Origin: Tolypeutes matacus | Taxonomy: Eukaryota > Chordata > Mammalia > Cingulata > Chlamyphoridae | Length of the DNA: 64,000 nucleotides | Direction of reading: 5' to 3' | NCBI GenBank assembly: GCA_026826555.1 | Contig: JAKSZT010053917.1 | Coordinates: 330,987 to 394,986, forward strand | Part shown: piece by piece, positions 1 to 11,263 of the stretch | Layout of the letters: each line of letters starts with the position of its first letter | How positions within the stretch are numbered: position 1 is the stretch's first letter | Position numbers and translations under genes: made by a program | The notes under the pieces: model-generated | What the model saw: only the letters and a program-made list of their open reading frames with translations | The model's database searches: none | What the model was told of the DNA's origin: nothing

Positions 1-1369
1 TTCAAATACAACACAAGTATGTCATAACGAAAAACATCATTAACTTGGAATTTAAAGCATTTGGAACAGGTCTAAAATTATTTTTGCTTAATAAACACAT
101 TCTTCCAAGACAGTACAGTTAAAAACTATCAACAAGACATTTCTAGAATTACAGAATAGAAAAAAATCCCTGAATCTAGACCACTTCCTCCATTAATTGT
201 GCAAATGAGGAAACTGAGGCCCTAATCATAAAATCATATGATTAATTGTACTTCTGAGAGAACTTTCACTGAAACCTAAGTCTTTAGTGTTCTATTACAT
301 ATATTCTATATATATTTATACACAATTCTTATTTATTCAAACTAATCTCAAAAGAAACTCTTTTGCAATATATTTTTTGTACTGGTTTGAATTAAAATAG
401 AGGAAGTATTATATTTGAAAATTGCAACCTATAAAATATGTAATTCAAAATTTTTATTATTTCTAAAGGAGTCTATTGCCAATAAGTCCCAAAAGACAGA
501 TTTCACTATATCTAAAAACAATCAGACTGCTAGAATAACTAATTCTCTAAAAAGCTATATAATATAAACTATAAATTCCACATGGAAAGATTCCATCTGT
601 TTAGAAAATTTGGGGGAATGGTGCAACATTCAAAATTTAGTAAACAACAACCTTGAAACAAAGGCTAGGTTATGTAATCCTTAACATTTCCTGTCAGATT
701 ACAAAGTATTTTAAATTAAACAAAAAACATTTGCTAAAATCACATTGGAAAAAACTGTTTATATCACAGTAGGAGGAATTTGATTACTATAAAATCTTGA
801 AACAAAATCAGCAATACTTATTACCAGTAAATCTCCACCATTTAAAAAATCAGTATTAGTATTTAAATAATAATCTCTTCAAAAAAAAAAAAAAAAAAAA
901 CCCTTGCAACTATTTATATTTTGGAGTTTAAAAATTTGTTGGATTTTATAAAGTTAAATATGCCAGTTTATTATGGTAATATAGTGCATGCCATATAGAA
1001 ATCTACAGGGTTTCCAGCAGTGCTGTAAAATTAAACACATTAATAGTTCTTTTATAAAACATTAAAAATATATATTCGGTTTCCATTAGGTTTTACTTAG
1101 AAATGAGTGAGTTCGGTTTTGCTTTTAAATAATCACTGAAAAGCATAGTTGCTTCAGCTATAAGGATTTCAGAATTGCAGATAAGGAATAGTTACCTGTT
1201 TAATGTATATACAAGAACTTATGTCTTAATTCTAAAAAAAAAAAAACCTTTAGGATACACCTGCACACATTAAAGCAGAACATGCACTCTTCTCAAACGT
1301 AAAACATGAAATTATTCAAAAAGCAGTTGTTTTTTAACATCAAGTAACAAAGCCTGCCAAGAACACTGC
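1..1369. other. AT-rich non-coding DNA
   Basis: No coding exon, RNA gene or confident repeat is recognised. The stretch is AT-rich with a poly(A) run near 880-900 and another near 1233-1246. A short piece near 190-225 resembles the conserved part of a MIR. It could be UTR or intron of a gene outside the window, but nothing here shows that. Confidence 0.5.
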
Positions 1370-1880
1370 GCCGCTTCACAGGGCTCTGGAAGAACCTGGG
1401 ATGAAGCGGCACCAGGACCTCAGGACGCCTTTGCTCCGAGGGCAAACCAGGCTCCAGCTGCTCGTGGCCGCCCCGCCAGGAGGGGACCAGAGACCGCGGA
1501 GCCCCAGGAGCGAGCGCGGCCCCGGGGCGCACCGATGCTCTGCCCTGGAAGGCGCAGTTCTCGGTCCTCGTGGTCTCCAACGCTTTCGTGAACTCCAGGA
1601 CTCACGGCCTGCGTCTGCAGTGCCACCAAAAAAAAAAAAAAAAAGAGGCTGACAGAAACGTCCACACAGCTGTGGCGACCCAGGACACCCCAGGCAGCTG
1701 CCGCCTAAACTCGGCAGCTGGTGCTCCTCCGCCTTCCATTTAGGAGCGGCTGTGAGGCACCCATGACTCCTTCCGCCAGGGCTGCAGGGGGAGCCCGGGG
1801 AGTGGGGGGGAAAGTAGTACCTGACAGGACCGGGCTGCAGCGGTGGCAGCCACGGCTCAGACACTGAGGATGTTTGAAAC
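1370..1880. other. GC- and CpG-rich patch, CpG-island-like
   Basis: GC content and CpG frequency jump sharply relative to both AT-rich flanks, with dense CpG around 1470-1535. A pure A tract sits at 1627-1643. Open frames exist on both strands but none resembles a known protein and the longest runs antisense through simple composition. It could be a promoter CpG island, the GC-rich end of a retrocopied mRNA, or an undecayed retroelement 5' region. The A tract in the middle argues for some retroposed component. Nature unresolved. Confidence 0.4.
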
Positions 1881-2970
1881 GGGCTTCTGTCAACGTCCAA
1901 AAAAAATCACAAATTGTCCTTATGCTAGTGTGAGTGATGTTAGTACTAGTAAGATACCATGAAAAGAAAAGCATTTTAGCCAATCAGTTCAAAAGATAAA
2001 TGTTTATCTCCCATACAATCACAACAGGACTTTATCACCCACACATGTACAGATTGCCAACTTGGAACAATTACTCCTGCTTTAATCCCTAAATCAAAAC
2101 TTCATTATAGATGTCAGTGAGCAGTTTGATTTTAGGCATATTTTACAGTTATGTCTGAAAAATCGTTCTTAAAATCCCAGTTGTGGCTTTCTAGTGGCCC
2201 TAGTGGTTTATAATCAATTTCAAAAAGTAGGCTGTCCAAAAAAAGAAAAAAGAAAAAAAAACGTATTCTAAATTTCAGTTTCTTATAAATATTCCTAAAA
2301 CTCTATTCTTAAAAAAATATGATACATTTTTAAAGTTTACGCCGGTAATGTAAATGTCTTAAATAAACACAAAGCTTTCATACCTGCTTTCTCTAGAACC
2401 ACCTAGCAGAGTTGTTTGAAGTTGAAAACCATGGCCACTAATAGGTTCGAAACCAAAATTACAGGGAAAACAAATTTTAATCATCATGATTGAATTTTGC
2501 TAATCTATAGAGCAAATGTAGAATTGCAATAGGTACATAAAGAAAACCAATGTCCAGAAATGTATATTAGCAAGTTCAGAGAAAAATTCAACTTTACTTT
2601 GGCAATTTTGACAATTTTGTTTTCAAGTTCACTCTTTCAGTACATACTGTATAATATACTTTGCAAATCATCTTGAAAATTACAGACCAAGATTTCTAAA
2701 ATTTCGTTTTGGTTTAAGAGGCCTGTAAAATAATCTGATGAAAATAGTCCAACATATGGAAAGAGAGAAAAAATTCAGAAGTCCCACGGTCAACTATCAA
2801 ATCATCAATGATTTGCATTGTGTCCTGGGGCAGGACACAATTGTTAAAACGGTAATTGCCTGCTTTTTATTTCTCAGTGACATTCCAGGGGCAAATGAGA
2901 AATACAAATAAAGTAAAAAAGTTTGAGAAAAGAAATGCAAATTTAACACAGTTATTATATAAATCCAATT
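1881..2970. other. AT-rich non-coding DNA
   Basis: Nothing recognisable as gene or named repeat. A perfect ATTTGCAT octamer at 2811-2818 has no V segment next to it and is taken as chance. Confidence 0.5.
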
Positions 2971-2983
2971 CACTAATATTCTT
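2971..2983. repeat. Target-site duplication, left copy
   Basis: CACTAATATTCTT, repeated exactly at 3544-3556. The pair brackets the composite retroposon and fixes both of its ends. Confidence 0.8.
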
Positions 2984-3543
2984 GTTTTAAAGATTTATTT
3001 ATTTACTTTTACCCATGTGGGAGAGAGGCGTCCTACCACCTGCACCACCTCAGCTCCTGGTTTTTCAGTGCATCTCGTCTTGGCCACCTTGTGTCACTCT
3101 CCTGTTACGTCATCTTGCTGCGTGGCTTGGTGGGGCCTGGCAGCGCACCCACTTGCAGGGCCTGGTGGTGCACCTGCGTACACCACGTGCGGGCCCTGGG
3201 GGGTTAGGCAACCTTGCACCTTCTATATTTTTCTTTTTCAAATTTTTACCAGGAGGTCTCGGGGATCCAGCCCAGGTCCCTCCATATGGGAGGCAGACAC
3301 CCAACCATTTGAGCCACGTCTGCCCCCTTGCTATATCTCTTAAGGTGGACCAAAGATACCTAGAGTTACAGTCATTTCCCACACAGGATGGTCATATAAT
3401 AAATCAGGCTTGGTTTATCACCAGCATTCTAAAAACCAGACCTAAGGAGAAAAACCAGGTCTGGGGACACATGCATGGTTTCTAATATAGCGAATGTTTA
3501 GCCTACTCTTGATTATCACAAAATCAGGACGAGAATATTTGCA
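2984..3543 (-). mobile_element. Composite SINE-VNTR retroposon, short copy
   Basis: In element order (minus strand) it has about 190 bp starting GCAAATATTCTC and containing a CCAGACCT/AGGTCTGG hairpin; then a tRNA-like SINE head (GGGGCAGACGTGGCTCAAAT, with a B-box-like region); then an A-rich linker; then two to three 25-bp GC-rich units; then a second SINE-like block; then an A-rich tail, seen as TTTAAAGATTTATTTATTTA on the plus strand. A perfect 13-bp duplication flanks it, so the whole array of parts moved as one unit. The same order of parts recurs at 11264-12170 with 12 VNTR units. The layout parallels hominoid SVA elements but the parts are xenarthran. No protein is encoded; mobilisation by L1 is inferred from the tail and duplication. 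Confidence 0.75.
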
Positions 3544-3556
3544 CACTAATATTCTT
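3544..3556. repeat. Target-site duplication, right copy
   Basis: Second copy of CACTAATATTCTT. Confidence 0.8.
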
Positions 3557-4329
3557 AAGAGTATAGGTTGTTGGGTTGCCTTATATAAAACTGAGCTGTT
3601 ATTAATCTCATAGGCAAAATCTTCTAAATGGACTCCTAGGAACCTCCACTAACTTCAAGCTGAATTTGTTACTTCTTTTTTAGAAGTTAGGAGAACAGAA
3701 CCCAGGACCTTGTACAAGGCAAGCAGGTGCTGAACCATTTGACCTACATCAGTTCTCCATACTTTGTTACTTTTAAATGTAACTTCCGAAGCAAGAAAAT
3801 TTCATGTACAGGAATAAAATTTTTCAGGCAGCCACATATTCCCAGATTTTAAATCAACATCTTACATTCTTAGAACTCTATTCCAAAGTCATTTTCTATA
3901 AATCTCTTTACTACAGCCAAGACACAGGGTTTACTAGAGAAGAAAACATAGTTAATACTTTGTTTTTGGAGAAACTTGAAGTGCATTTTTAAAATATAGA
4001 ATAAAAAGGCCTTAAATGTTATTTTTGGGGTGATGTTTTTTGCTTTGTTGTAGGATGTATTTATATTATTTTACTTTTCCCAGCAAAGCATAGTTTTATA
4101 AACAACATGAATTAAAAGACATTTTTAAGGCTCAAAACATTAGTTTCTTTAATCAATGAATTTTCTTACATTCTTTACTTTCATAAAGGTAGTGTAGATT
4201 TGCAGTAAGTTTTTTTTAACACATAAAGTTTTTCAGAACAATTTTCTACAGTCTACTATTTTGTATTTTTGTATAGACCACTTGCAAACCATAAAATTTA
4301 AGTAAAATACATTCTTATCTGAATGTAGA
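3557..4329. other. Non-coding DNA with one SINE relic
   Basis: A decayed tRNA-like SINE in minus orientation lies at about 3675-3762. It is flanked by TTTGTTACTT at 3665-3674 and 3763-3772, a likely 10-bp target duplication. The rest is AT-rich and unrecognised. Confidence 0.5.
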
Positions 4330-4970
4330 AAGTTTTGAAATATGGACTTGTAAGTCCCCAAACTTGGTTCCTCTTTTGCAAAATTGTCTTGGCTATGTAG
4401 AATGTCTTTGCAATTTCATATGAATTTCAAATCTGCTTGTCCCATTATAAAAATAAAAGGCTCTTGGAATTTTGATAACGACTGTATTGAATCCATAGAC
4501 TGCTTTGGGTAGTACGGACATCAAACAGTATGAAATTTCCTACCAATGAACACAGTTTGTCCTTCAACTTATTTAGGGCTTTAATTTTATTGAAGAATGT
4601 GGTAGTATTTAGAGCTCAAATCTTTAATTTCCTTGTTGAAATTTTTCCCAAGATTTTATTCTTCCAAGTGATATTGTATATGAAATTCCTCTTTTTTTTT
4701 TTAAGGAGGTACAGGGGAATGAACTCAGGACCTCATACATGGGAAGCTGGCACTAAACCACTGAGCTATTTCTGCTCCCTAATGAAAGTTGGTTTTTTCA
4801 TCTGTTTGTCTTTAGAAGGTTCTGGGGATTAAAACTGGGACCCAGTACATGGAAAGCAGGCACTCAACCACTTGAGCTACATCCACTCCTCAGAAATTGC
4901 TTTCTTAATTTCCTATTTAGCTGTTCATTGCAGGTTTATAGACACACAATTGATTTCTGATTTTGCTGTC
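4330..4970 (-). mobile_element. Old L1 ORF2 relic interrupted by SINEs
   Basis: The plus strand reads as antisense L1 ORF2, with phrases such as CTTGGCTATGTAGAATGTCTTTGCAATTTC and, after the SINEs, the segment TTTCTTAATTTCCTATTTAGC. These correspond in order to the RT-domain region of the younger L1 at 59143-64000. No usable frame remains. Confidence 0.65.
4692..4892 (-). mobile_element. Two adjacent tRNA-derived SINEs
   Basis: Two minus-strand SINE heads follow one another (about 4692-4779 and 4806-4892). Each shows poly(T) or degraded poly(T) on the plus strand, then the antisense of the tRNA-like head ending TGAGCTA(T/C)...CTCC. They sit inside the L1 relic and are younger than it. Confidence 0.65.
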
Positions 4971-4984
4971 ATCTTCCAAACCCA

Positions 4985-5712
4985 TTTGCCAGCACCAGGA
5001 ATGAAAGAAAGCTCCCGGCACAGCTCACAGCTGCCCATCAGGCTCTCTGCATTGGGCCCCACAGAGACTCAATGCAGAGGCCATGAACCAGCAAGCCCCA
5101 CAGCATGGCCACATGGCTTCCCCTCCACCCACATCAGCAGCAGGGGAGGAACCCCAAAAAGAATCATTTTCCTCAGGCTGAGTTCCAAGAGACCTCTGTC
5201 CACATAGGGCAGCTGCTACTGGGAAGCAACCACAACAATTTTCCCTGCATTGGGACACCAGTCTCTTGCTCTAGCAACAGCCAGGAGCAGGGAGCCAGTT
5301 GCAAACTTCTTCAAAGTTAAATGCAGATACATGCATGTCAAGTTTCCCAGAAGAAACCTCAATGAATCTCTAAGCAAATACCTAGAGGAGATAATCAATC
5401 CTCAGGAAACCAAGGTACACTCACTAAAATCACCATGGAGGATGAAGATCCTGAGCCCCACAGAGCCCATAGAGACGATACAGGAGATGGGGAGGTGCTG
5501 AACACAAATGCCATGAGTGGGACCTGAACAGCCATTATATGCTGCTGTGATGTGTGTCACTCCATGCTGGAGGACGTTGCATAGGGCAGGATGGAGGTGT
5601 GCAGAGGCCATGGCGGGGTCTCATATGGGGTTCCACTGAGGAGGATTTCAGCACCTCCTTGGCCTGCAAAACCATTACCACTAAACTAACAAGGGAGCTT
5701 CTGCATTATCAG
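4985..5712 (+). pseudogene. MARK-family kinase retrocopy, C-terminal part (plus strand)
   Basis: Three-frame translation recovers the spacer and C-terminal region of MAP/microtubule affinity-regulating kinases: an ASPSAH-ISSSG-like stretch near 5115, a (H)IGQL segment near 5200, an RRNLNE motif near 5350, an SPWRMK segment near 5430 matching MARK's FTWSMK, then MEVC near 5592 and a KRISGTS-like stretch near 5640. The order matches MARK3-like proteins up to the KA1 domain and the end of the protein. Several stops and frameshifts separate the pieces and no intron is visible, so this is a dead processed copy lacking the kinase domain. It points toward a second, nearly full-length MARK copy on the other strand. 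Confidence 0.7.
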
Positions 5713-5913
5713 ACTTCCAGGGTGTGGGTGTCAAGGTGACAGTCACTGGCCCTCACCACCAATCTGGGAGAAGGGCAGGAGAGGGGAGCAGGTCCAATGG
5801 GACACAACCAGTGCAGCCTCTGGAATTCTGCCTGGGGGGTGTGGAGAATGGTCGCATGGGCAGTGAAGGCCTGCAGGCCCCTCCTTTGGTCTCCCCCCTT
5901 GGCTTCTGGTAGC
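5713..5913. other. Spacer between the two MARK copies
   Basis: About 200 bp between the C-terminal ends of the two convergent MARK copies. It is probably 3' UTR of one or both copies. Nothing else recognised. Confidence 0.4.
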
Positions 5914-8095
5914 ATTTAAAGCTGAAGCAGTTTTGTTAGAATGGTAGCAATATCTTTAAAGGCCCTGAAGGTCCCAGAAAACCTTTTGACTTGCACCCCA
6001 TGGAGAACCCACCATGGTAGTCTGCACACCTCCATCCTCCACTGGAGAAAGTCCTCCTGGCCTGGTGTGCCACACAAGTACAGCAGCCTGTGGTGCTCGG
6101 TCAGGTCCCACTCAAAGCCAAGTGCATCGAGCACCTGGCAGATTTCCCACATCACATCTTGGGGCTCCAGGGAACTCATGATTTTCATCCTCCACTTCAA
6201 GTTACATGACCGTGGCTAGACCTCCTAAAGGTCTCCTTGGTGGTTCCTCTCCCACTGGTGTTCCTTCATGTTGGCACACCCTAAGCATACAGTTTGTTGG
6301 ATGAACTTAATGAAATGACTCAAGGTGCCTGGCTGGCCCTGGCTGTTGCCAGAAGGGGAGGCTGGCCTCACCGTACAGGGCAAAATCTGCTGATCACCAC
6401 TAACTTGGGGTTTCCCCTTGGGGATGTCATTACCTTTGCAAACAGCTAGTGGAGAATTGCTTCCTTCAGGGCCTCCATCCCCACTGCAGCTGATGTGAGC
6501 AGAGGCAGTGGCCACAGGGCCAAGCTGGGGGCCCTCCTGGTGACTCTCCCTAGGGCAGACCCTGGTGGCCTGGCTGGGCTGCACCAAGGCCATTGGGCAC
6601 TGCTCATGCAGATGAGGCAGGCAAGGGACTCTGTGATTGAAGCAAACATCTTGGAGGCTCCTGACACTAGTGTGTGTTGGCTTTCTCCGCTTTTCTCAAG
6701 AAGGCCTGGCTAAGGCTGATCTTCTCCAGGAGAGGAGTATTGTGGGGTTGGCTGGTGCAGGTGGAGAGGTTGTGCCTGGAGGGCACAGAGGTGGGCTACT
6801 CCCACTTCTGGCCTGGCAGGGAGCTGGGATAAATGTTGGTCATACTCCAAGCCTTCCTCCCTGAATTCTGGTCCTTCTCCCTGTATTTTATGGTTTTGGA
6901 CAAGAAATCAGAGGGGAGAATTGCAGGTTCACTGTATCTTCGCCACCTGGGCTGGACAGACATGCTGTGCTGTTCCACTTGGTGTGGAGAAGGAGAGAAG
7001 CTGTGTTTCAGACCAGGTGAGGGCTGGGGCTGCAGGGCGATGGTGGGGGTCTCCTGCTCCCATCTGTCACCCCAGCAATAGATAGGTTGCCATGGTTTTG
7101 TCATATTTTACATGAGTCAATGATTCCTTTATCTCTTCTCTGGTGTACCCCATGGATACCATCAGTACTGTCCAGAGGGGGTCCTGGGAAACCAGGTAGG
7201 ACTCTACATAGTGTTTCAGTTCTTGGTGTTGATAGTGCATATTTACCCAGGGATTGCTGATTTATGCTCTAGCATTGTTTTCTTGCAAGGATCTACTGTA
7301 AAACACTTTTTGATGAGGTTGACACAGTCCATAGACAGGTACTCTGGAATATAGAACTCTCAGCTGAGCACCTGCTCCCACAGGTCCTGGAAGCTCTGTG
7401 AAGTTAAAGGTATATCTCTGCTCACCATGGTGCACAGAATCAGTCCTGGCCTCCAGATATCGATGGCCAGCCCATCGTACATTTGTCCCTGAAAGATTTC
7501 AGGAGCTGTATATTAGAGACTGCCACACAAGGTTTCCAGCTTCTGGTCACTGTTCAAGTGTTACTTAAGTCAAAATTGGCAAGTTTGCTATTCCCAGCAG
7601 CATCCAGCAGCAGGTTTTCGTCTTCAAGTCCCTGTGGGCAATATACTTTTGGTGGCAATATAGCCAAGCAGATATTGCTTGGTGAAATTTCACTCAGGCT
7701 TCTTGTTCTAGCAGAGGGCCTTGGGATTCAAAGAGATCTCCTCCACTGGCGTACTCCATGATGAGACAGAATTTCTTGTGGTTCTCAATGGTTTCAAATA
7801 ACTTGATTATATTTGGATGTTTGAAGGCCTTCAATATGCTCACCTCTCAGGAGAGCATGTGGAGGATGGAAGTATTTTCATTTTTCTGGATGATTTTGAT
7901 GGCTACCTTGTGGTCAATGAGGATGTGCTGTACTAATTTCACCATGGAATAGCTACCCATTCCTATGGTTCTGAAGAACAAATAGTTCCCAATGTGGGCC
8001 TCGTCCTCAGCACACATAACTGGGCAAGCCTGCAGCATGTTGGATTTCTGCTGGGCTGCAGACCTGGTGACCCTAGGCAGACATTCAGATGGGAA
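5914..8095 (-). pseudogene. MARK-family kinase retrocopy, nearly full length (minus strand)
   Basis: Read right to left, the parts run in MARK order. The kinase N lobe is at 8040-7850 (HIGNY, a glycine-rich loop TIGMGSYS, VAIKII with the ATP-binding Lys). Then come HPNIIKLFE and MEYA (7830-7750) and the catalytic-loop HRDLK near 7622-7640. The Mg-binding DFG reads NFD. A UBA-like SMGYTREEI is near 7150, and the KA1 domain (TPGQEDF, MEVCRLP, ISGT-like) spans 6200-5916 and ends with a stop where MARK proteins end. No introns are present, so it is a retrocopy. A CGA-to-TGA type stop at 7847-7849 follows the N lobe, with many later stops and shifts. MARK3 or MARK4 is the best guess for the parent. 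The lesions, including loss of DFG, rule out a working kinase. Confidence 0.8.
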
Positions 8096-8345
8096 GAGTT
8101 GGTGACAAGATGGTCAAAAACACCAAAAACACAATCTCAAAAAAAATGAACAAAATAAAAAAAGAAAATAAAAAATAAACAGGAGAAAACAAAAAAGGAA
8201 AAGATTTTTTAAAAAAGAAACAGGCAAAAGAAAAAAGTGAAAGAATTTTTAAAATAACAAAAAGGAAAGAATAAAGAAACACAATCTGGAAAAAAAGAAT
8301 AAAAACAAAAAGAAAAAATAATAAAATAAAAGAATCTTTTCAAGT
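8096..8345. repeat. A-rich low-complexity tract
   Basis: About 250 bp of A-dominated sequence with scattered G, C and T lies between the 5' end of the minus-strand MARK copy and the L1. It may be the decayed poly(A) tail of a lost retroelement. No coding signal. Confidence 0.6.
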
Positions 8346-11263
8346 GCTAATGGATCCTTCTCAATGAAAGACCACGTGGTGGGTCACAACACAGATCACA
8401 ATAAAATTAAAAATATTAAAATTATACAAAGCACTTACTCTTTCCATAATGGAATGAAGCTGGAAATCAATAATGGGTTGAAGACTGGAAAACTCACAAA
8501 AACATTGTGGTTAAATAATATAGGCTTAAACAATCAGTGGGTCAAAGAAGAAATTGCAAGACAAATCAATAAATATCTCATGACCTAATGAAAACAAGAA
8601 CACAGCATATCAAAATTTATAGGATATAACAAAGGCAGTAGTGAGAAAGAAATTTATAACCTTGTATGCCTATATTAAAAAGGAAGAAAGAGCTAAAATT
8701 AAAGACCAAACTACACACATGGAGAAAACAGAAAAAGAAGAGAAAATTAATCCTAAAGCAAGCAGTAGGAAATAAATAATACAAAATTGAGAACAACAAC
8801 AACAAAAAATAGAGAGCATCAACCATCTTTCAACCATTCCAAGAAGAATTAATACCAATTTTGCTCAAAGACTTGCAAAAAATTGAAGAGGATGGAACAG
8901 TACCTAACTCATTCTATGAAACCAACATAACCTTCATACCAAAGCCAGATAAAGATACTACAAGAAAAGTATAGACCTATCTCTCTAATGAATATAGATA
9001 CAAAAATCCTCAGTAAAATTCTTGCAAATCAATCCTATACCATATTAAAATAATTATAACTTGTGATCAAGTGGTTTTTATCCCTGGTATGTAAAGGTGT
9101 TACAAAACAAAAAATCAATTAACATAATACACCACATTAACAAATCAAAGAGGAAAAGTCACATGATCATCTCAATTGATGCAGAAAAGGCATTTGACAA
9201 AAAGCAGCATCCTTTCTTGATAAAAACACCTCAAAAAATAGGAATAGGAGGAAACTTTCTCAACATGATAAATGGCATATATGAAAACCCTAAAGCTAAC
9301 ATCGTACTCAATGGTGAAAGACTGAAAGTTTTCCCACTGAGATCGCGAACAAGACAAGTGTGCCCACTGTCACAATTGTTCTTCAAATCTGTCCTAGAAT
9401 TCTAGCTAGAGCAATTAGGCAAGAAAAATAAATAAAAGGCATCCAAATTGGAAAGGAAAAAGTAAAAAATTTCAGTATTTGCAGATGACATGATCTTATA
9501 CATAGAAAGTCCCCCAAAATTAACAACAAAGCTACTAGAGATAATAAATGAGTTCAGCAAAGTGCAAGAAAAAGATCAACATGCAAAAATCAGTAGTGTT
9601 TCCATACACTAGTAATGATCAACATAAGGAGGGAAACAGGAAAAATATTCCGTTTACAAAATCAACTACACAAAACAAATATTTAGGAATAAACTTAACT
9701 AAGGATGTGAAGGACCTGTATTCAGAAAGCTACCAAACATTGTTAAAAGAAATTAAAGAAGACCTAAATAAATGAAACAGCATTCTGTGTTTATGGATTA
9801 GAAGACTAAATATTAAGATGTCAATTCTACCCAAATTGATTTACAGATTCAATGCAATCCCAATCAAAATTCTAACATCCTACTTTGCAGAAATGGAAAA
9901 GAGAATAATCAAATTTATTTGGAAGGGTAAGGGACTATGAATAGCCAAAAAATCTTGAAAAAGAACAACAAAGTTGGTGGAATCTCACTTCCTGGCTCTA
10001 AAACATATTACAAAGCAACAGTGGTAAAAACAACATGGTACTGCCATAAAGATAGATATATTGACCAATAGAATAAATTTGAGCATTCAGAAATAGACCC
10101 TCACATCTATAGTCAATTAATTTTGACAAGGCTGCCAAGTCCATCAAACTGGGTCAGAGCAGTCTCTTGAAAAGATGGTGCTGGGAGAACTGGATAGCCA
10201 TATCCAAAAGAATTAAGGAGGACCCCATCTCACACGATATACAAAAATTAACTCAAAATGGACCAAAGACCTAAATATAAAAGCAAGAACCATGAAGCTT
10301 CTAGAAGAAAATGAAGGAAAACATCTTCAAGACCTGTTGGTAGGTGGTGCATTCTTAAACCTTACACTGAAAGCACAAGCAACAAAAGAAAACATGGATA
10401 AATCAAACCTCCTCAATCTTAATCACTTTTGTGATTCAAAGGATTTCATCAAGAAAGTGAAAAGGCATTTTCTCACTCAACGGGAGAAAATATTTGGAAA
10501 CCTCATATCTGATAAATGTTTGATTTCCATTCTATATAAAGAGATCATACGGCTTGACAATAAAAGAGCAAGCAATCCAATTATAAAATGGGTAAAAGAT
10601 TTAAATAGACATTTCTCCACAGGGACATACAAATGTTCAAAGAACACATTTTAAAAGTTCCATATCAGTAGCTATTTAGAGAAATGCAAATCAAAATGAC
10701 AATGAGATATCATATCACACTGCTTAGAATGGCCATTATTAAAAAAGAAAAAGAAAACAATAAGTGCTGGAGAGGATGTGGAGAAAAAGGAACCCTCCTT
10801 CACTGTTGGTGGGATTATAAAATGGTGCAACCTCTATGGAAGACAGTTGGCTATTCCTCGGGGAGCTAAATATAGAACTGTCATATGATCCAGCAATTCC
10901 TCTACTAAGAATATATCCAGAAGAACTAAAAACTGTGACACAAACAGACATCTGCACACCGATGTTCATAGTAGGCATTATTCACAATTACCAAAAGATG
11001 GAAACAACCGAAGTGTCCATCAACCAATAAATGGATAAACAAAATGTGGCACATACATATAAAGGAATACTATGCTGCAGTAATAAGAAATGAAGTTGGG
11101 ACACGATATATGGATGAATCTGAAGACATTATGCTGAGTGAAGCAAGCCAGACACAAAAGGACAAATACTACATAGTCTCATTAATATGAACTAAATACC
11201 AAGAATAAATGCATGGAGTAAAAATCCTAGAGTATATAGGTCATTAAGAGATAAAAGGAGGAT
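8346..11263 (+). mobile_element. 5'-truncated L1, decayed ORF2
   Basis: Begins within ORF2 (GATCCTTCTCAATGAAAGACCAC). It continues through [14 protein letters not shown] sequence (about 8450), the RT region with DAEKAFDK (about 9175) and IVLNGERLK (about 9310), an intact SVFADDMILY catalytic box near 9470-9505, and the C-terminal region to about 11030. The L1 3' end follows (GGAAACAACCGAAGTGTCCA...AATGGATAAAC...). Many frameshifts and stops, so the element is inactive. Its 3' UTR is split by the composite retroposon and resumes after 12170. Confidence 0.85.

Noticed and set aside
1376..1900. 174-codon minus-strand open frame in the CpG-rich patch
   Set aside because: Shows no domain or resemblance to a known protein, includes a run of Phe from the A tract, and several frames are open there because GC-rich DNA has few stops.
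2811..2818. Perfect ATTTGCAT octamer on the plus strand (also 56142-56149 and 59692-59699)
   Set aside because: No V segment lies downstream; the latter two are within L1 text that contains TTTGCATTT as a common phrase.
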